A stretch of DNA of 64,000 nucleotides from an uncultured Pelagibacteraceae bacterium (GCA_902587755.1 CACIMN010000001.1:62001-126000); one strand, 5' to 3'; positions 36,187-45,205 are shown, numbered from the stretch's first letter. Made by a program: numbers and translations. The notes: generated by a model from the letters alone, not told the origin.

Positions 36187-37199
36187 TGATGAAAAAAACG
36201 CTCAACCTTGGGGTAATTGGAATAGATCATGGACATATTTTCGATATGTTAGATGAAATGATTAAAGAAGGTTGTAGTTGTAATTGTTTTTGGACAGAAG
36301 GAGATCCTTTAACTCTTCAAGAATTCAATAAAAAATACCCAAATATTAAGAGAAAAGAAAATAAAGAGGAAATATTAAATGACTCATCTATTGATATGAT
36401 TTTAATATCTTCAATCCCTGTAGATAGAGCTGGTCATTCAATAGATGCTTTAAAAGCTGGTAAAGATGTTATGGTTGATAAACCAGGCTGTACTAACTTA
36501 GATCAATTAAATAATTTGAAAAATACTGTTAAAGACACTGGAAAGATCTGGTCAGTAAATTTCTCTGAGAGATTTCACGTAGCTGCAGTTGCTAAAGCTG
36601 AAGAATTAGTAAATGAAGGCAAAATAGGAAAAATAAAACAAACTATTGGCACAGGCCCACATAGACAAGGAAACTACGAAAGACCTGATTGGTTTTATAA
36701 TCGTCAAAGTTATGGAGGAATTATTACAGACATTGGTTCCCACCAAATTCATCAATTTTTAGTTTTTACAAATTCAAATCAGGCAAAAATCAACCATGCT
36801 TTAGTAGAAAATACGACAAAGAAAGAAATGCCTGGTTTTCAAGACTTTGGTGAAGTTAATATCACAGGTAATGGTGGGCATGGATATGTACGCCTAGATT
36901 GGTTTACTCCAGATGCCCTTCCAACTTGGGGGGATGGAAGATTATTAATACTTGGAGACAAAGGTTTTATTGAAATAAGAAAGTATACAGATTTAGCAAA
37001 ATCAGAAAAAGGCAATCATTTATTTATAGCAAATAATGATGAGGTGAAACATATTGACTGCTCTAATGTTAAGTTACCCTACTTTGGTAATTTAATAAAC
37101 GACGTTTTAAACAGAACTGAAACTGCATGTCCTCAAGAACTAACCTATCTTTCAATGGAACTTGCAATTAAAGCTCAAGAGCAAGCTGAAAAAAAATGA
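36186..37199 (+). CDS. Gfo/Idh/MocA family oxidoreductase, divergent
   Basis: 337 residues. N-terminal Rossmann domain (1-120) and C-terminal alpha/beta domain (130-330). The cofactor loop reads LGVIGIDHGHIFDMLDEM: the usual GxGxxG is replaced by a stretch with two His. The EKP motif of the family is DKPG (VMVDKPGCTNLDQL). GGIITDIGSHQIHQFLVF matches the conserved active-site GGGxxxDxGxHxxD pattern. Starts with ATGATG. It overlaps the PhyH stop by 1 base and the next Gfo gene by 4 bases. Substrate unknown. Confidence 0.85.
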   Translation: MMKKTLNLGVIGIDHGHIFDMLDEMIKEGCSCNCFWTEGDPLTLQEFNKKYPNIKRKENKEEILNDSSIDMILISSIPVDRAGHSIDALKAGKDVMVDKPGCTNLDQLNNLKNTVKDTGKIWSVNFSERFHVAAVAKAEELVNEGKIGKIKQTIGTGPHRQGNYERPDWFYNRQSYGGIITDIGSHQIHQFLVFTNSNQAKINHALVENTTKKEMPGFQDFGEVNITGNGGHGYVRLDWFTPDALPTWGDGRLLILGDKGFIEIRKYTDLAKSEKGNHLFIANNDEVKHIDCSNVKLPYFGNLINDVLNRTETACPQELTYLSMELAIKAQEQAEKK

Positions 37200-38266
37200 A
37201 AACATATCAAGTAGCTATTATTGGAACTAATATAGGAGCAAAACATTTTGAGAACTTTCAAAAAATATCTGAGAGATTTAATGTTCACACATTATGTGGT
37301 TTAACTAGAGAGTCTATTGATAAAGTATTAAAGTCAAATACAGAAACAAAAATTTCTCTTAATTTTGAAGATGTATTAAAAGTTAAAGAAATAGATATAA
37401 TTGATATTTGTCTTCCACCTCACTTACATTTTTCTTCTTGTAAAAAAGCTATGGAAGCTGGAAAACATGTAATCTGTGAAAAACCATTAGTTTCAAGTCT
37501 TAAAGAAATAGATGAATTAGAAAAAATTAGTAAAGAAACTGGTAAGATTATTTTCCCAGTATTTCAATATCGATATGGTCTAGGATTTTCAAAGTTAAAA
37601 GCATTAATCAAATCTGGTTTAGCAAGAAAACCTCTTGTTGCTTCTTTAGAAACCCACTGGAATAGAGGTAAAGATTACTATTCAAAACCTTGGAGAGGAA
37701 CTTGGGAAGGTGAACAAGGTGGAGCTATTTTAAGTCATTCTATTCATATTCATGATTTAGTTAGTATGATCTTAGGTCCTGTTTCAAATGTTTTTGCCAA
37801 ACTATCAACTAGAGTAAATGATATTGAGGTCGAAGATTGCGCTGCCATTTCAATTGAAATGCAAAATGGAACTCTGGTAACAAGCTCTATCACATTAGGT
37901 GCTGCAAACGATACTAGTAGACTTCGATTTTGTTTTGAGGGATTAACAGCTGAGTCTGGTGCATCACCAGATAAACCATATAGTCCAGCTGATGATAAAT
38001 GGGAATTTTTACCAAGAGCTCCTATAACTCAATCTCAAATAGATGAAGTGCTATCAAAAGTAAAGGAACCAAAATCATGGTACGCAGGCATGTTTGAAGA
38101 AATTGCAAATAAACTTGATGGATCTCCTAGTGATGAAGTAACTTTATCAGATGCTAGAAATTCTTTAGAATTTGTTACTGCTGTCTATGCTTCATCTAGA
38201 CAAAATAAAATTATTGAAATTCCAATAGATAAAAAAAATAAATTTTATAATTCCTGGCTCCCTTAA
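37196..38266 (+). CDS. Gfo/Idh/MocA family oxidoreductase
   Basis: 356 residues. Rossmann start VAIIGTNIGAKHFENFQKI, IDICLPPHLHFSSCKKAMEAGKH split by the classic VICEKPLVSS lysine motif, and GEQGGAILSHSIHIHDLVSM, the catalytic segment with two His. The C-terminal domain carries NDIEVEDCAAISIEM. A more canonical family member than its upstream neighbour, with which it overlaps by 4 bases. Likely an NAD(P)-dependent sugar, polyol or amino-sugar dehydrogenase; substrate not readable. Ends 8 bases before the convergent pcs. Confidence 0.88.
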   Translation: MKTYQVAIIGTNIGAKHFENFQKISERFNVHTLCGLTRESIDKVLKSNTETKISLNFEDVLKVKEIDIIDICLPPHLHFSSCKKAMEAGKHVICEKPLVSSLKEIDELEKISKETGKIIFPVFQYRYGLGFSKLKALIKSGLARKPLVASLETHWNRGKDYYSKPWRGTWEGEQGGAILSHSIHIHDLVSMILGPVSNVFAKLSTRVNDIEVEDCAAISIEMQNGTLVTSSITLGAANDTSRLRFCFEGLTAESGASPDKPYSPADDKWEFLPRAPITQSQIDEVLSKVKEPKSWYAGMFEEIANKLDGSPSDEVTLSDARNSLEFVTAVYASSRQNKIIEIPIDKKNKFYNSWLP

Positions 38267-38274
38267 TAAATGAA

Positions 38275-39012
38275 TTAATTTCTGAATGTTTTAAATATAC
38301 TTACAGATATAAAATAAATATTTGAAACAACCCATAACAACATTAAGAAAACCTCATATACTGGGTCAATGTTCAAATCTTTTATTAAAATTAGCAAAAT
38401 TGAAGTAATAAACCAAAAGATTGCACAAAGAATTGATAAACTTTTGAATTTTTTAACTCTTAAAGGATGAATGCATTTTAAAGGAGAAAATTTTAGTAAT
38501 ATTAATAAAATTAAAAATATTAAATTAAAATTTTGGCTAGTGCCGAAGATATAAAAGTAAAGTACGATTACGTTCCAAATAGCAGGGAAGCCATTATAGT
38601 AATTATCATTTGTTAAAACATTCATGTTCACATAAGAATAAATAGAAATAAAAATCAAAATTACAGGAATTAATAAACTAAACTGGTCTGGTACATACCT
38701 AAACCAATAAATCATTACTGATGGTATTATAACATAATTAAAAAAATCAATTATACTATCCAGCATTTTACCATCAATATGTGGTAAATTTTTTTTCACA
38801 TTAAATTTTCTAGCTAAAGTTCCATCAACGCTGTCTATTAAAAATGCAAACCCAAGCCAAAGAAAAGCCTCTTTTTGGTTGTTATTCATAACAGCAATTA
38901 AAGCAAAGAAACCAGCAACAATTCCAACTCCAGTCAACAAATGAACAAGAATACCTATAAATCTATCTTGTTTAAAAAGTTCATAGATTTTAATATTTTT
39001 TTCTTTGCTCAT
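38275..39012 (-). CDS. pcs: Phosphatidylcholine synthase (CDP-alcohol phosphatidyltransferase)
   Basis: Condenses CDP-diacylglycerol with choline in the inner membrane. 245 residues with about eight hydrophobic segments. The CDP-alcohol motif is intact: Asp60, Asp63-Gly64, Ala67-Arg68, Gly81, Asp85 and Asp89 (LIDSVDGTLAR then HIDGKMLDSIIDFF). The spacing of 12 residues between AR and G, and DGKMLDSIIDFFNYVIIP, are typical of Pcs rather than PgsA or PssA. Third gene behind an FG-GAP protein and a Cys-rich exported protein with gaps of 6 and 14 bases. Choline would be taken up from seawater; no transporter is here. Confidence 0.85.
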   Translation of the reverse strand: MSKEKNIKIYELFKQDRFIGILVHLLTGVGIVAGFFALIAVMNNNQKEAFLWLGFAFLIDSVDGTLARKFNVKKNLPHIDGKMLDSIIDFFNYVIIPSVMIYWFRYVPDQFSLLIPVILIFISIYSYVNMNVLTNDNYYNGFPAIWNVIVLYFYIFGTSQNFNLIFLILLILLKFSPLKCIHPLRVKKFKSLSILCAIFWFITSILLILIKDLNIDPVYEVFLMLLWVVSNIYFISVSIFKTFRN

Positions 39013-39026
39013 TTTTTTTTCTAAAA

Positions 39027-39719
39027 TTATCTAGCCAATTTTATGAAAATATCTCCCATTCCACTTTGCAATTGTTCATCAGGCGTATTGTTTCTAAATT
39101 CACAAAACAAACCTGTAACCTGATGATTATCAATTTTGACAATTTCAGATTTATCGCAAGATTTAGCTTGATGGAACAATCCAATAACTAGCCTGTTATT
39201 TAGTTCTACAACTTGATCTTTTGATAAACTTTCACCATCACAAAAATAATCTCTATTTACTTGTTTAGGAAAATTTTTTTTACCACACGGGTTTTTAATG
39301 GTTAAAACATAAAACTCTTTTTCTACATCTTTAAATTTATGTTTCATTTTATCAACTTTTGAATATTTCATTAAATCACATGAGCATGGGATGCAGCATC
39401 TATAATAATCACCACAAACTTTTTTATTTGTACCAACTTCTTGTAAATATACTTTTTCAGGATCAGCATTAGGATCTATTAAAGAACCAGATACAGCACA
39501 ATAAAGTTTATTAAACTCAACAAATTCTTGATAAGTAATATCTTTGTTTAATATATGTTTAAAAAATTTTGGACCAGCGGCATTTCTATTTCTATCTGGA
39601 AATATTTTACTCCATTCATTTACTAACTCTTGATAATAATTTCTTTCTTGTGCTTCTAAACTTGAGTTATAAGAAAAAACTAAGAATACGGTAAATATTA
39701 TAAAAAAAAATTTTTTCAT
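39027..39719 (-). CDS. Cys-rich exported protein of unknown function
   Basis: 230 residues; I do not recognise a family. A clear signal peptide (MKKFFFIIFTVFLVFSYNSSLEA, cleavage near residue 23; the segment is given as two parts here: MKKFFFIIFTVFL and VFSYNSSLEA). The mature part has ten cysteines, five of them clustered as C-x5-C-C-x2-C-x-C (CGDYYRCCIPCSC, about residues 101-113), then NPCG, YFCDG, SCDKS and LFCEF. The pattern suggests disulfides or a metal site in the periplasm. It lies between an FG-GAP protein and pcs in one operon. Its role may concern the cell surface, but that is inference. Confidence 0.75.
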   Translation of the reverse strand: MKKFFFIIFTVFLVFSYNSSLEAQERNYYQELVNEWSKIFPDRNRNAAGPKFFKHILNKDITYQEFVEFNKLYCAVSGSLIDPNADPEKVYLQEVGTNKKVCGDYYRCCIPCSCDLMKYSKVDKMKHKFKDVEKEFYVLTIKNPCGKKNFPKQVNRDYFCDGESLSKDQVVELNNRLVIGLFHQAKSCDKSEIVKIDNHQVTGLFCEFRNNTPDEQLQSGMGDIFIKLAR

Positions 39720-39725
39720 AAAATA

Positions 39726-41153
39726 TTAATTATTTTGTTTAATTTCCAAAGTTTTGTTTAATTCATTAATTTCAAAAGTGTCTTCTTCTCCATTTGTCCA
39801 GGTAACCATAATTTTAATATTTCTCTCATTTTTTCGAATTCCGTAATGTGCCACTGGCTCCATTTGACACAAGTATCCTGAGCCTGCATCTATTGTTTTA
39901 GAATGAGTTCTTAAATTTGAAACAAGAGTTACAGTAGCACCTCTTGCCGGGGCACCGTGCATATTAATTGGCTTAATTCTTAAGAAATTATTTTTTTTTG
40001 AATTTGCCTTATATAAAGTTAAAGGCTGATAGCCAGATTCTCCATGAGATATTAAAAGCTCAAGTATTCCATCACCATCTATATCGGCTACTGCAGCTCC
40101 TGTTCCTAATCCATTAGTTTCTAAAGCATTTCCAATATTTATTTCTATGAACTCACCATTATCTAAAATTTTAAATAATTTGTTTGGCTCACCAATATTA
40201 TTCATGAATACTTCGTCATAACCATCATTATCAAAATCAGCAGAGATTACTGTTCTAATTCTCGATGGGGCGCTAAATTGTTTGTCAGCTATATCTACAA
40301 ACTTATTATTTTTTAAAACAAATGCTCGATGAGGCCCTTCCCAATTTGAGGTTAATATATCTAATCTACCTCTATAATAAATATCACTTAGCGCAGTTCC
40401 ACGGCCGTTTTGAAAGGTATCATCAACAGCATAGTCTTTTGCAAGTTCAACAAAATTTCCATTATTATTATAATATAAAAAATTCTCCCCTCTTTCATTT
40501 GCAGCAAAAATATCAGATCTTCCAGATAAAATATTACCTGAGATAACCGCTCTACCTCCAGTAATTTTATCAATACCTAGCTCTGAAGCTTTGTCTATTA
40601 TTTCATTTCCATCTTTTTCGTAAAATCTTGTTGGCCCTCCATAATTTGCAACATATATTCCATAAGCTCCATTTCCATTTCTATCTACACATACAACTGA
40701 TCTACCTGCTGTAAGATTTAAATTTTCCTGGTTTATTTCTAATTCAAATAAATCAAAAAATTTATTTCCGTCAAAATCTAATAATCTGTCTGAATATTTT
40801 TTGTTTCCACTATAAGTGTCTGTATTTAAAAAATATATTTCCTCATAACCATCCTGATCAATATCACACGATGCTACTCCTATAGTTTTACGATTTTTGT
40901 CTATAAATATAGTTTGGTTAATTGAATTAAACAAAATACCCTTTTTATGAGCTAAAGCTAAATTTTTAAATCCAAATCCAGTTACAATAAATTCAAAATT
41001 TCCATCGTTGTTTACATCTGAAACGGACACACCATAACTTAATCTAGGTTGATTTTCTAATATTTGGTAAGTTATATCTTCAAAGAAATCGTCTGACTTT
41101 GAATAATTAACAATATTTAAAAATATTAATAAAAATATAAATAATTTTTTCAT
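39726..41153 (-). CDS. Exported FG-GAP repeat protein with ASPIC/UnbV C-terminus
   Basis: 475 residues. Signal segment 1-20 ending near SKS. Five Ca-binding-like repeats are visible: DVNNDGNFEF, DIDQDGYEEIYF, DRNGNGAYGIYV, DFDNDGYDEVFM and DIDGDGILELLI, spaced as in an integrin-type beta-propeller. The C-terminal ASPIC/UnbV domain (about 400-470) reads RGATVTLVSNLRTHSKTID and GSGYLCQMEPVAHYGI. The architecture is that of CRTAC1-like proteins, surface or periplasmic with unknown ligand. First gene of the unit with the Cys-rich protein and pcs. Confidence 0.85.
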   Translation of the reverse strand: MKKLFIFLLIFLNIVNYSKSDDFFEDITYQILENQPRLSYGVSVSDVNNDGNFEFIVTGFGFKNLALAHKKGILFNSINQTIFIDKNRKTIGVASCDIDQDGYEEIYFLNTDTYSGNKKYSDRLLDFDGNKFFDLFELEINQENLNLTAGRSVVCVDRNGNGAYGIYVANYGGPTRFYEKDGNEIIDKASELGIDKITGGRAVISGNILSGRSDIFAANERGENFLYYNNNGNFVELAKDYAVDDTFQNGRGTALSDIYYRGRLDILTSNWEGPHRAFVLKNNKFVDIADKQFSAPSRIRTVISADFDNDGYDEVFMNNIGEPNKLFKILDNGEFIEINIGNALETNGLGTGAAVADIDGDGILELLISHGESGYQPLTLYKANSKKNNFLRIKPINMHGAPARGATVTLVSNLRTHSKTIDAGSGYLCQMEPVAHYGIRKNERNIKIMVTWTNGEEDTFEINELNKTLEIKQNN

Positions 41154-41252
41154 TTAATTTCCAACTAGACTAAAAATTAAAAATTAAAACTGTTAATATT
41201 GGCATAGTTAATTTAGTGTAATTTCAATAAAAATTTAAAAATATTATTTAAC

Positions 41253-41720
41253 ATGAGCGATCTCAACAAAGCACCAAACGATTTTTTCAATAATTGGAAT
41301 AAAATTAATTCCATGTCATATAGAAATGTTATTGAACTACATGTTAAGAGAAGTAGTGAAAAAAAAATATTAGCTTTAATTCAATTTGAATTAGATCAGT
41401 TTTCAGAAAATGTTCAAAAGGATTTGGTCATTTCTGAAACATGTTCTTTCTATCAAGAAATATCTAACCTTTTCAGAGACTCAAACTGGTGGTCAACCGC
41501 TACAGTAACAGATGCTTGTAAATATTATTTAAACTGTGCAAGAAATAATATTTCTCATTTTGAAGACTATGTAGAGGCAGATAGTAATTTATCCCAAAAT
41601 GAAAAAAATGAGATATTTGCCTTGTATCAATTGTGTACTTTATTTGTTTCTTGGAATGCTATTAAAGAAAAAAAGATCAGAGAAATTATAGATATTAGGA
41701 AAAGTTTATTTTTTAGATAA
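41253..41720 (+). CDS. Unknown protein, 155 residues
   Basis: No family recognised. Soluble, with no signal or membrane segment; predicted mostly helical, with two Trp-containing stretches (NDFFNNWNKINSM and FRDSNWWSTATVTDA) and four Cys (TCSFY, DACKYY, NCARN, LCTLF). It runs with the next small gene (gap 11 bases). Divergent from the FG-GAP gene across 99 bases. Full-length open frame with composition like its neighbours, so I treat it as real; likely a lineage-specific gene. Confidence 0.65.
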   Translation: MSDLNKAPNDFFNNWNKINSMSYRNVIELHVKRSSEKKILALIQFELDQFSENVQKDLVISETCSFYQEISNLFRDSNWWSTATVTDACKYYLNCARNNISHFEDYVEADSNLSQNEKNEIFALYQLCTLFVSWNAIKEKKIREIIDIRKSLFFR

Positions 41721-41731
41721 AATTTATTAGC

Positions 41732-41959
41732 ATGAACAAAGAAAACGCAAGTAAACTCTGGAAAATTATTCAGGAAGCTGGTGATTATTTGGTGGGTCAA
41801 TTACCTGACCACCCAAATCATCCTAAAGGAAGAAACCCATATGCACATGTTGCTATTTGTGTGAAAAGTAAATTCAATGCAAGCTACAAAGATATTCCAG
41901 ATGAAAAATATAAAGATGTAATTAATTACATTGAATTTTTAAAACAAAATCCAAATTAA
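41732..41959 (+). CDS. Unknown small protein, 75 residues
   Basis: Short basic protein with a distinctive QLPDHPNHPKGRNPYAHVA segment (residues 22-40). The tail (KSKFNASYKDIPDEKYKDVI, residues 47-66) weakly resembles the fold-back domain at the C-terminus of some phage antirepressors (ORF6C-like); I would not name it on that basis. Starts 11 bases after the 155-residue gene and ends exactly where the convergent amidinotransferase gene ends (no base between stops). Confidence 0.65.
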   Translation: MNKENASKLWKIIQEAGDYLVGQLPDHPNHPKGRNPYAHVAICVKSKFNASYKDIPDEKYKDVINYIEFLKQNPN

Positions 41960-43075
41960 TTATTGTTTTGGAAAGTAATCTTTAAGTTCACCCTCTCGGT
42001 AAACGTCTGCAGTACAACAATGTAAACCTCCACCAAAAGCGTAGGCATCTCTAAGCTCTACGGGTATAACTTCCATTCCTAATTTGTCTAATTGCTCTGC
42101 TTGATAAATTTCACTTTTCTCAACACAAACTGTTTTAGGATCTAAAACTAAAACATTCATTGATAACCATGTAGAAGAATAACATAATGGTGGTGGTTCA
42201 TTATGTGCTGGTTGAGCACTATCAACAATTTCCCATCCATTATCTTCAAAAAGTTTTCTTTGCTCTTTTGGTAATCTTCTTTGAGGATTGTTGATAATTA
42301 AACCTTCTTTTATTGGGGTAAAAGTTGCATCAATGTGAATAGGATAAGGATCACCTGGGAAGTTAACTGCATGAACTCTATGATCTTTATAATGTCTCTT
42401 TAGCCAATCAATTCCTTTTAAATTGGTTGTAAATCCATGCTGAACAACTAAATCTTTTCCAAATCTCAATACATCTGCTGCATCAAACAATGGCTCTTCT
42501 TCAGTGGTTACGAAATATTTTTTCTCAGTCCACTCTAATCTTTTTTGAACACCAATTTTATCTGATAGATAATCTTTTCTATAATCTGCATCTGTTAATC
42601 TTGGCTTTGGAGCAGACTCGTGTCTCATATTAGGATCTTGATTATAATAATCTTTAAGTAATGGTCGGTAACATAAATATTCAAACCAACGACATCGATA
42701 ACTCATTGTTGCTTCTAAAATTTCATTACCTACAGTTAACAAAACATCTCTTGGAGGCATACAACCAAACATAGTTTCTGCTTCCCAATCTGGTGTTGAT
42801 GTCTTTTGATTAAAATCAATTGGTGTTGGTCGATCAACTTTAATACCTTTTTTTTGAAGCATGTTTGAAAAGGTATCTAATAATTCATTTGCTTTATCGA
42901 CAGTATCTTTTGTTCTTGGTCCAAACTGACCTCGCATATCACTATCCTCTGGAACTTTTGCATCTAATGCTGGCTCTGGTGCTGGTATACAAGTACCATC
43001 CGCTCTACCAACAATCACATGTTTTAACGGATCCCACTCATTCCAACTATTAACAATAGTTTTATTCTCGCTCAT
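41960..43075 (-). CDS. Arginine:glycine amidinotransferase family protein
   Basis: Transfers the amidino group between arginine and glycine (giving ornithine and guanidinoacetate) or a related pair. 371 residues. Similar throughout to vertebrate AGAT: RPTPIDFNQKTSTPDWEAE, MPPRDVLLTVGNEILEATMS, RCRWFEYLCYRPLLKDYY, FDAADVLRFGKDLVVQ (Asp), and HIDATFTPIKEGLIINNPQR (His). The catalytic Cys is Cys353 in GGGLHCCTADVYREG. The reaction direction is not given by sequence; the reverse would salvage guanidinoacetate. Third gene after an EamA transporter and creatinase (gap 5 bases). Confidence 0.88.
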   Translation of the reverse strand: MSENKTIVNSWNEWDPLKHVIVGRADGTCIPAPEPALDAKVPEDSDMRGQFGPRTKDTVDKANELLDTFSNMLQKKGIKVDRPTPIDFNQKTSTPDWEAETMFGCMPPRDVLLTVGNEILEATMSYRCRWFEYLCYRPLLKDYYNQDPNMRHESAPKPRLTDADYRKDYLSDKIGVQKRLEWTEKKYFVTTEEEPLFDAADVLRFGKDLVVQHGFTTNLKGIDWLKRHYKDHRVHAVNFPGDPYPIHIDATFTPIKEGLIINNPQRRLPKEQRKLFEDNGWEIVDSAQPAHNEPPPLCYSSTWLSMNVLVLDPKTVCVEKSEIYQAEQLDKLGMEVIPVELRDAYAFGGGLHCCTADVYREGELKDYFPKQ

Positions 43076-43080
43076 AAAGA

Positions 43081-44298
43081 TTAGTTTTTTATAATATTAT
43101 GCTCAGGACCAAAAGGAAATTTTGTAATATTTTCTGCTCCATCTTTGCCAATCACTAAAATGTCGTGTTCTCTATATCCGCCTGCACCAGGATTACCCTC
43201 TGGGATCATGATCATTGGCTCCATCGACACGACCATATTTTCCTCAAGAACAGTATCAATATCTTCTCTTAATTCTAAACCAGCTTCTCTTCCATAAAAG
43301 TGGGAAAGCATACCAAATGAATGTCCATAACCAAAAGTTCGATACTGAAGGTAACCAAGTTCAGCAAAAAGTTCGTTAAGCTCATGACAAATATCAGAAC
43401 ACTTTACGCCTGGTTTAATTAATTCTAATCCACGCTTGTGCACTTTAACATTTGCTTCCCAAGCTTTAAGAGATGCATCATCAGCATGGTCTAAGAATAA
43501 AGTTCGCTCCAATGCAGTGTAGTATCCTGAGATCATTGGAAAAGTATTTAAAGATAAAATATCTCCTTTGACTAATTTTCTATTAGTCTTTGGATTGTGA
43601 GCTCCATCTGTATTGATACCCGATTGAAACCATACCCAAGTATCCATGTACTCTGCACCTGGATAACTTTTAACAATCTCTCTTTCCATTCTATCTCTTG
43701 CAGCTATAGCTACTTCGATCTCCGTATTATCTTCTCTAATATTTTTAACTATTTCTTCACCACCAATGTCTGCAATTCTTGCGCCATTTCTAATAATCTC
43801 AATTTCTTCGTTTGATTTAATCATTCTAAGTTTCATTAGATCTTTTGAAACATCACTAAACACAGAGAAAGTAAAAATAGAGCCTATTTTTTCTCGCATA
43901 TCTAAAGTTACATGATCATTTTCAATTCCAATATTTTTTGGAGGTTCATCTCTTCCAATAATTGAAACAATAGCTCTTAAAAAATTATCTCTTTTCCAAT
44001 CAGTATAAATTACGTTATCACAATGTGATCTACGCCATGGTTGACTTGAATCAATGTTAGCTGAAATTGTTGAGATTTTATTTTGAGTAATCACACATCC
44101 GTAAGGTCTACCAAAAGAGCAATAAATAAAACCTGTGTAATATGCTATGTTATGTATTGAGGTTAAGATAACCATATCGAGACCATTTTGGTCCATCACT
44201 GATCTAAGTTTGCTTACTCGATCATTATATTCTCTATCTGTAAAAGGTAATTTTACTTTTTCGCCATTTTTAAGTTCAAAAAAATCTGGTCGCTCCAT
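43081..44298 (-). CDS. Creatinase (creatine amidinohydrolase)
   Basis: Hydrolyses creatine to sarcosine and urea. 405 residues, against about 404 for the Pseudomonas enzyme, and nearly collinear with it: YCSFGRPYGCVIT, ISANIDSSQPWRR, VIYTDWKRDNF, DTWVWFQSGINTDGAHNP and GYYTALERTLFLD. Residues equivalent to the known active site sit two positions later here: His234, Glu264, His326 (FGYGHSFG), Glu360 (SMEPMI) and His378 (YREHD). It lacks the metal ligands of true M24 peptidases. Lies between an EamA transporter (gap 1 base) and the amidinotransferase. Specificity for creatine rather than a related guanidino acid is inferred from closeness. Confidence 0.88.
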   Translation of the reverse strand: MERPDFFELKNGEKVKLPFTDREYNDRVSKLRSVMDQNGLDMVILTSIHNIAYYTGFIYCSFGRPYGCVITQNKISTISANIDSSQPWRRSHCDNVIYTDWKRDNFLRAIVSIIGRDEPPKNIGIENDHVTLDMREKIGSIFTFSVFSDVSKDLMKLRMIKSNEEIEIIRNGARIADIGGEEIVKNIREDNTEIEVAIAARDRMEREIVKSYPGAEYMDTWVWFQSGINTDGAHNPKTNRKLVKGDILSLNTFPMISGYYTALERTLFLDHADDASLKAWEANVKVHKRGLELIKPGVKCSDICHELNELFAELGYLQYRTFGYGHSFGMLSHFYGREAGLELREDIDTVLEENMVVSMEPMIMIPEGNPGAGGYREHDILVIGKDGAENITKFPFGPEHNIIKN

Positions 44299-44299
44299 A

Positions 44300-45205
44300 T
44301 TAATTTAATGCTATATATCTTTTGTTCCATCTCATTATTAAACTGTAATAAAATATAGATACAAAAAGAAAAAAACCACCGATTATAGTATTTGTGGATG
44401 GAACTTCATTAATTCCAAACAAGGGTAACCAAACCCAAAAAATTCCACCTACAACTTCAGTTAAAGATAATAGTGTCAATTCTGCTGCTGGTATCGCTTT
44501 AGATCCAATTGAATATAAAATTAATCCAAAACAGACTAGTGTCCCATGCAAAGAAAATAAAGCTCCATTATAGCTAGATGAAAAGAAAACTAAGTTGTTT
44601 GATAAAATCATAATTGTTGCAAACACAAAACAAAAAAAACCTGCAAAAGCTACAGTTGTGAATTTTGGTGTTTCTTTTCTCCATCTTAGAGTTACAGAAA
44701 AAACTGAGAAACCAATTGAAGAAGTTAAACCAAATACGAAACCAATTAATGATTTTTCACCAGTATTTCCAAGTGCCATAATAATGATACCAACTGTTGC
44801 TATTATTATTGATATCCACACATTAAGAGAAATTTTTTCTCTTAAAAATAAAAATGCCAATAATGCAGTAAAAAAAGGCATTGCTGCTAAGCAAAGCAAA
44901 GTAACTGCTGCACTAGTATTTGTAATTGAATAAATAAATGTAATCATAGCGATCCCCAAACCAGACCCACCGATTATTCCAGATAAACCTATTTTATAAT
45001 AGTTTTTGTAAAAATTTTTTCCTTCCTCAAAAAATAAATAAAGATTTAATAAGATGAAAATTGTTAAACCTCTGCCAAAAATGTACTGCCAAGGCACAAA
45101 TTGAGGGTTATCCATGTATCGGACTACTAATGGGCCAAACGACCATAACAGACCAGCAAAAAGTACAACGGGGATGGCTATTCTTGGATTTCTCAACTCT
45201 AACAT
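44300..45205 (-). CDS. EamA/DMT-family transporter beside creatinase
   Basis: 301 residues, about ten hydrophobic segments in two EamA repeats. Begins LRNPRIAIPVVLFAGLLWSF, GPLVVRYMDNPQFVPWQYIF; the first repeat has NTSAAVTLLCLAAMPFFTAL. First gene of a unit with creatinase (1 base) and the amidinotransferase, which suggests a substrate among creatine, guanidinoacetate, sarcosine, glycine or urea; that is inference from position. A 6-base inverted repeat lies just upstream. Confidence 0.8.
   Translation of the reverse strand: MLELRNPRIAIPVVLFAGLLWSFGPLVVRYMDNPQFVPWQYIFGRGLTIFILLNLYLFFEEGKNFYKNYYKIGLSGIIGGSGLGIAMITFIYSITNTSAAVTLLCLAAMPFFTALLAFLFLREKISLNVWISIIIATVGIIIMALGNTGEKSLIGFVFGLTSSIGFSVFSVTLRWRKETPKFTTVAFAGFFCFVFATIMILSNNLVFFSSSYNGALFSLHGTLVCFGLILYSIGSKAIPAAELTLLSLTEVVGGIFWVWLPLFGINEVPSTNTIIGGFFLFVSIFYYSLIMRWNKRYIALN

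Noticed and set aside
41732-41959. Phage remnant
   Set aside because: The antirepressor-like similarity of the 75-residue protein is weak, no other phage gene, repeat or integrase is near, and base composition is like the surroundings.
44595-44933. 112-codon plus-strand open frame inside the EamA gene
   Set aside because: Mirror of the hydrophobic transporter codons; composition is what reversed membrane codons give.
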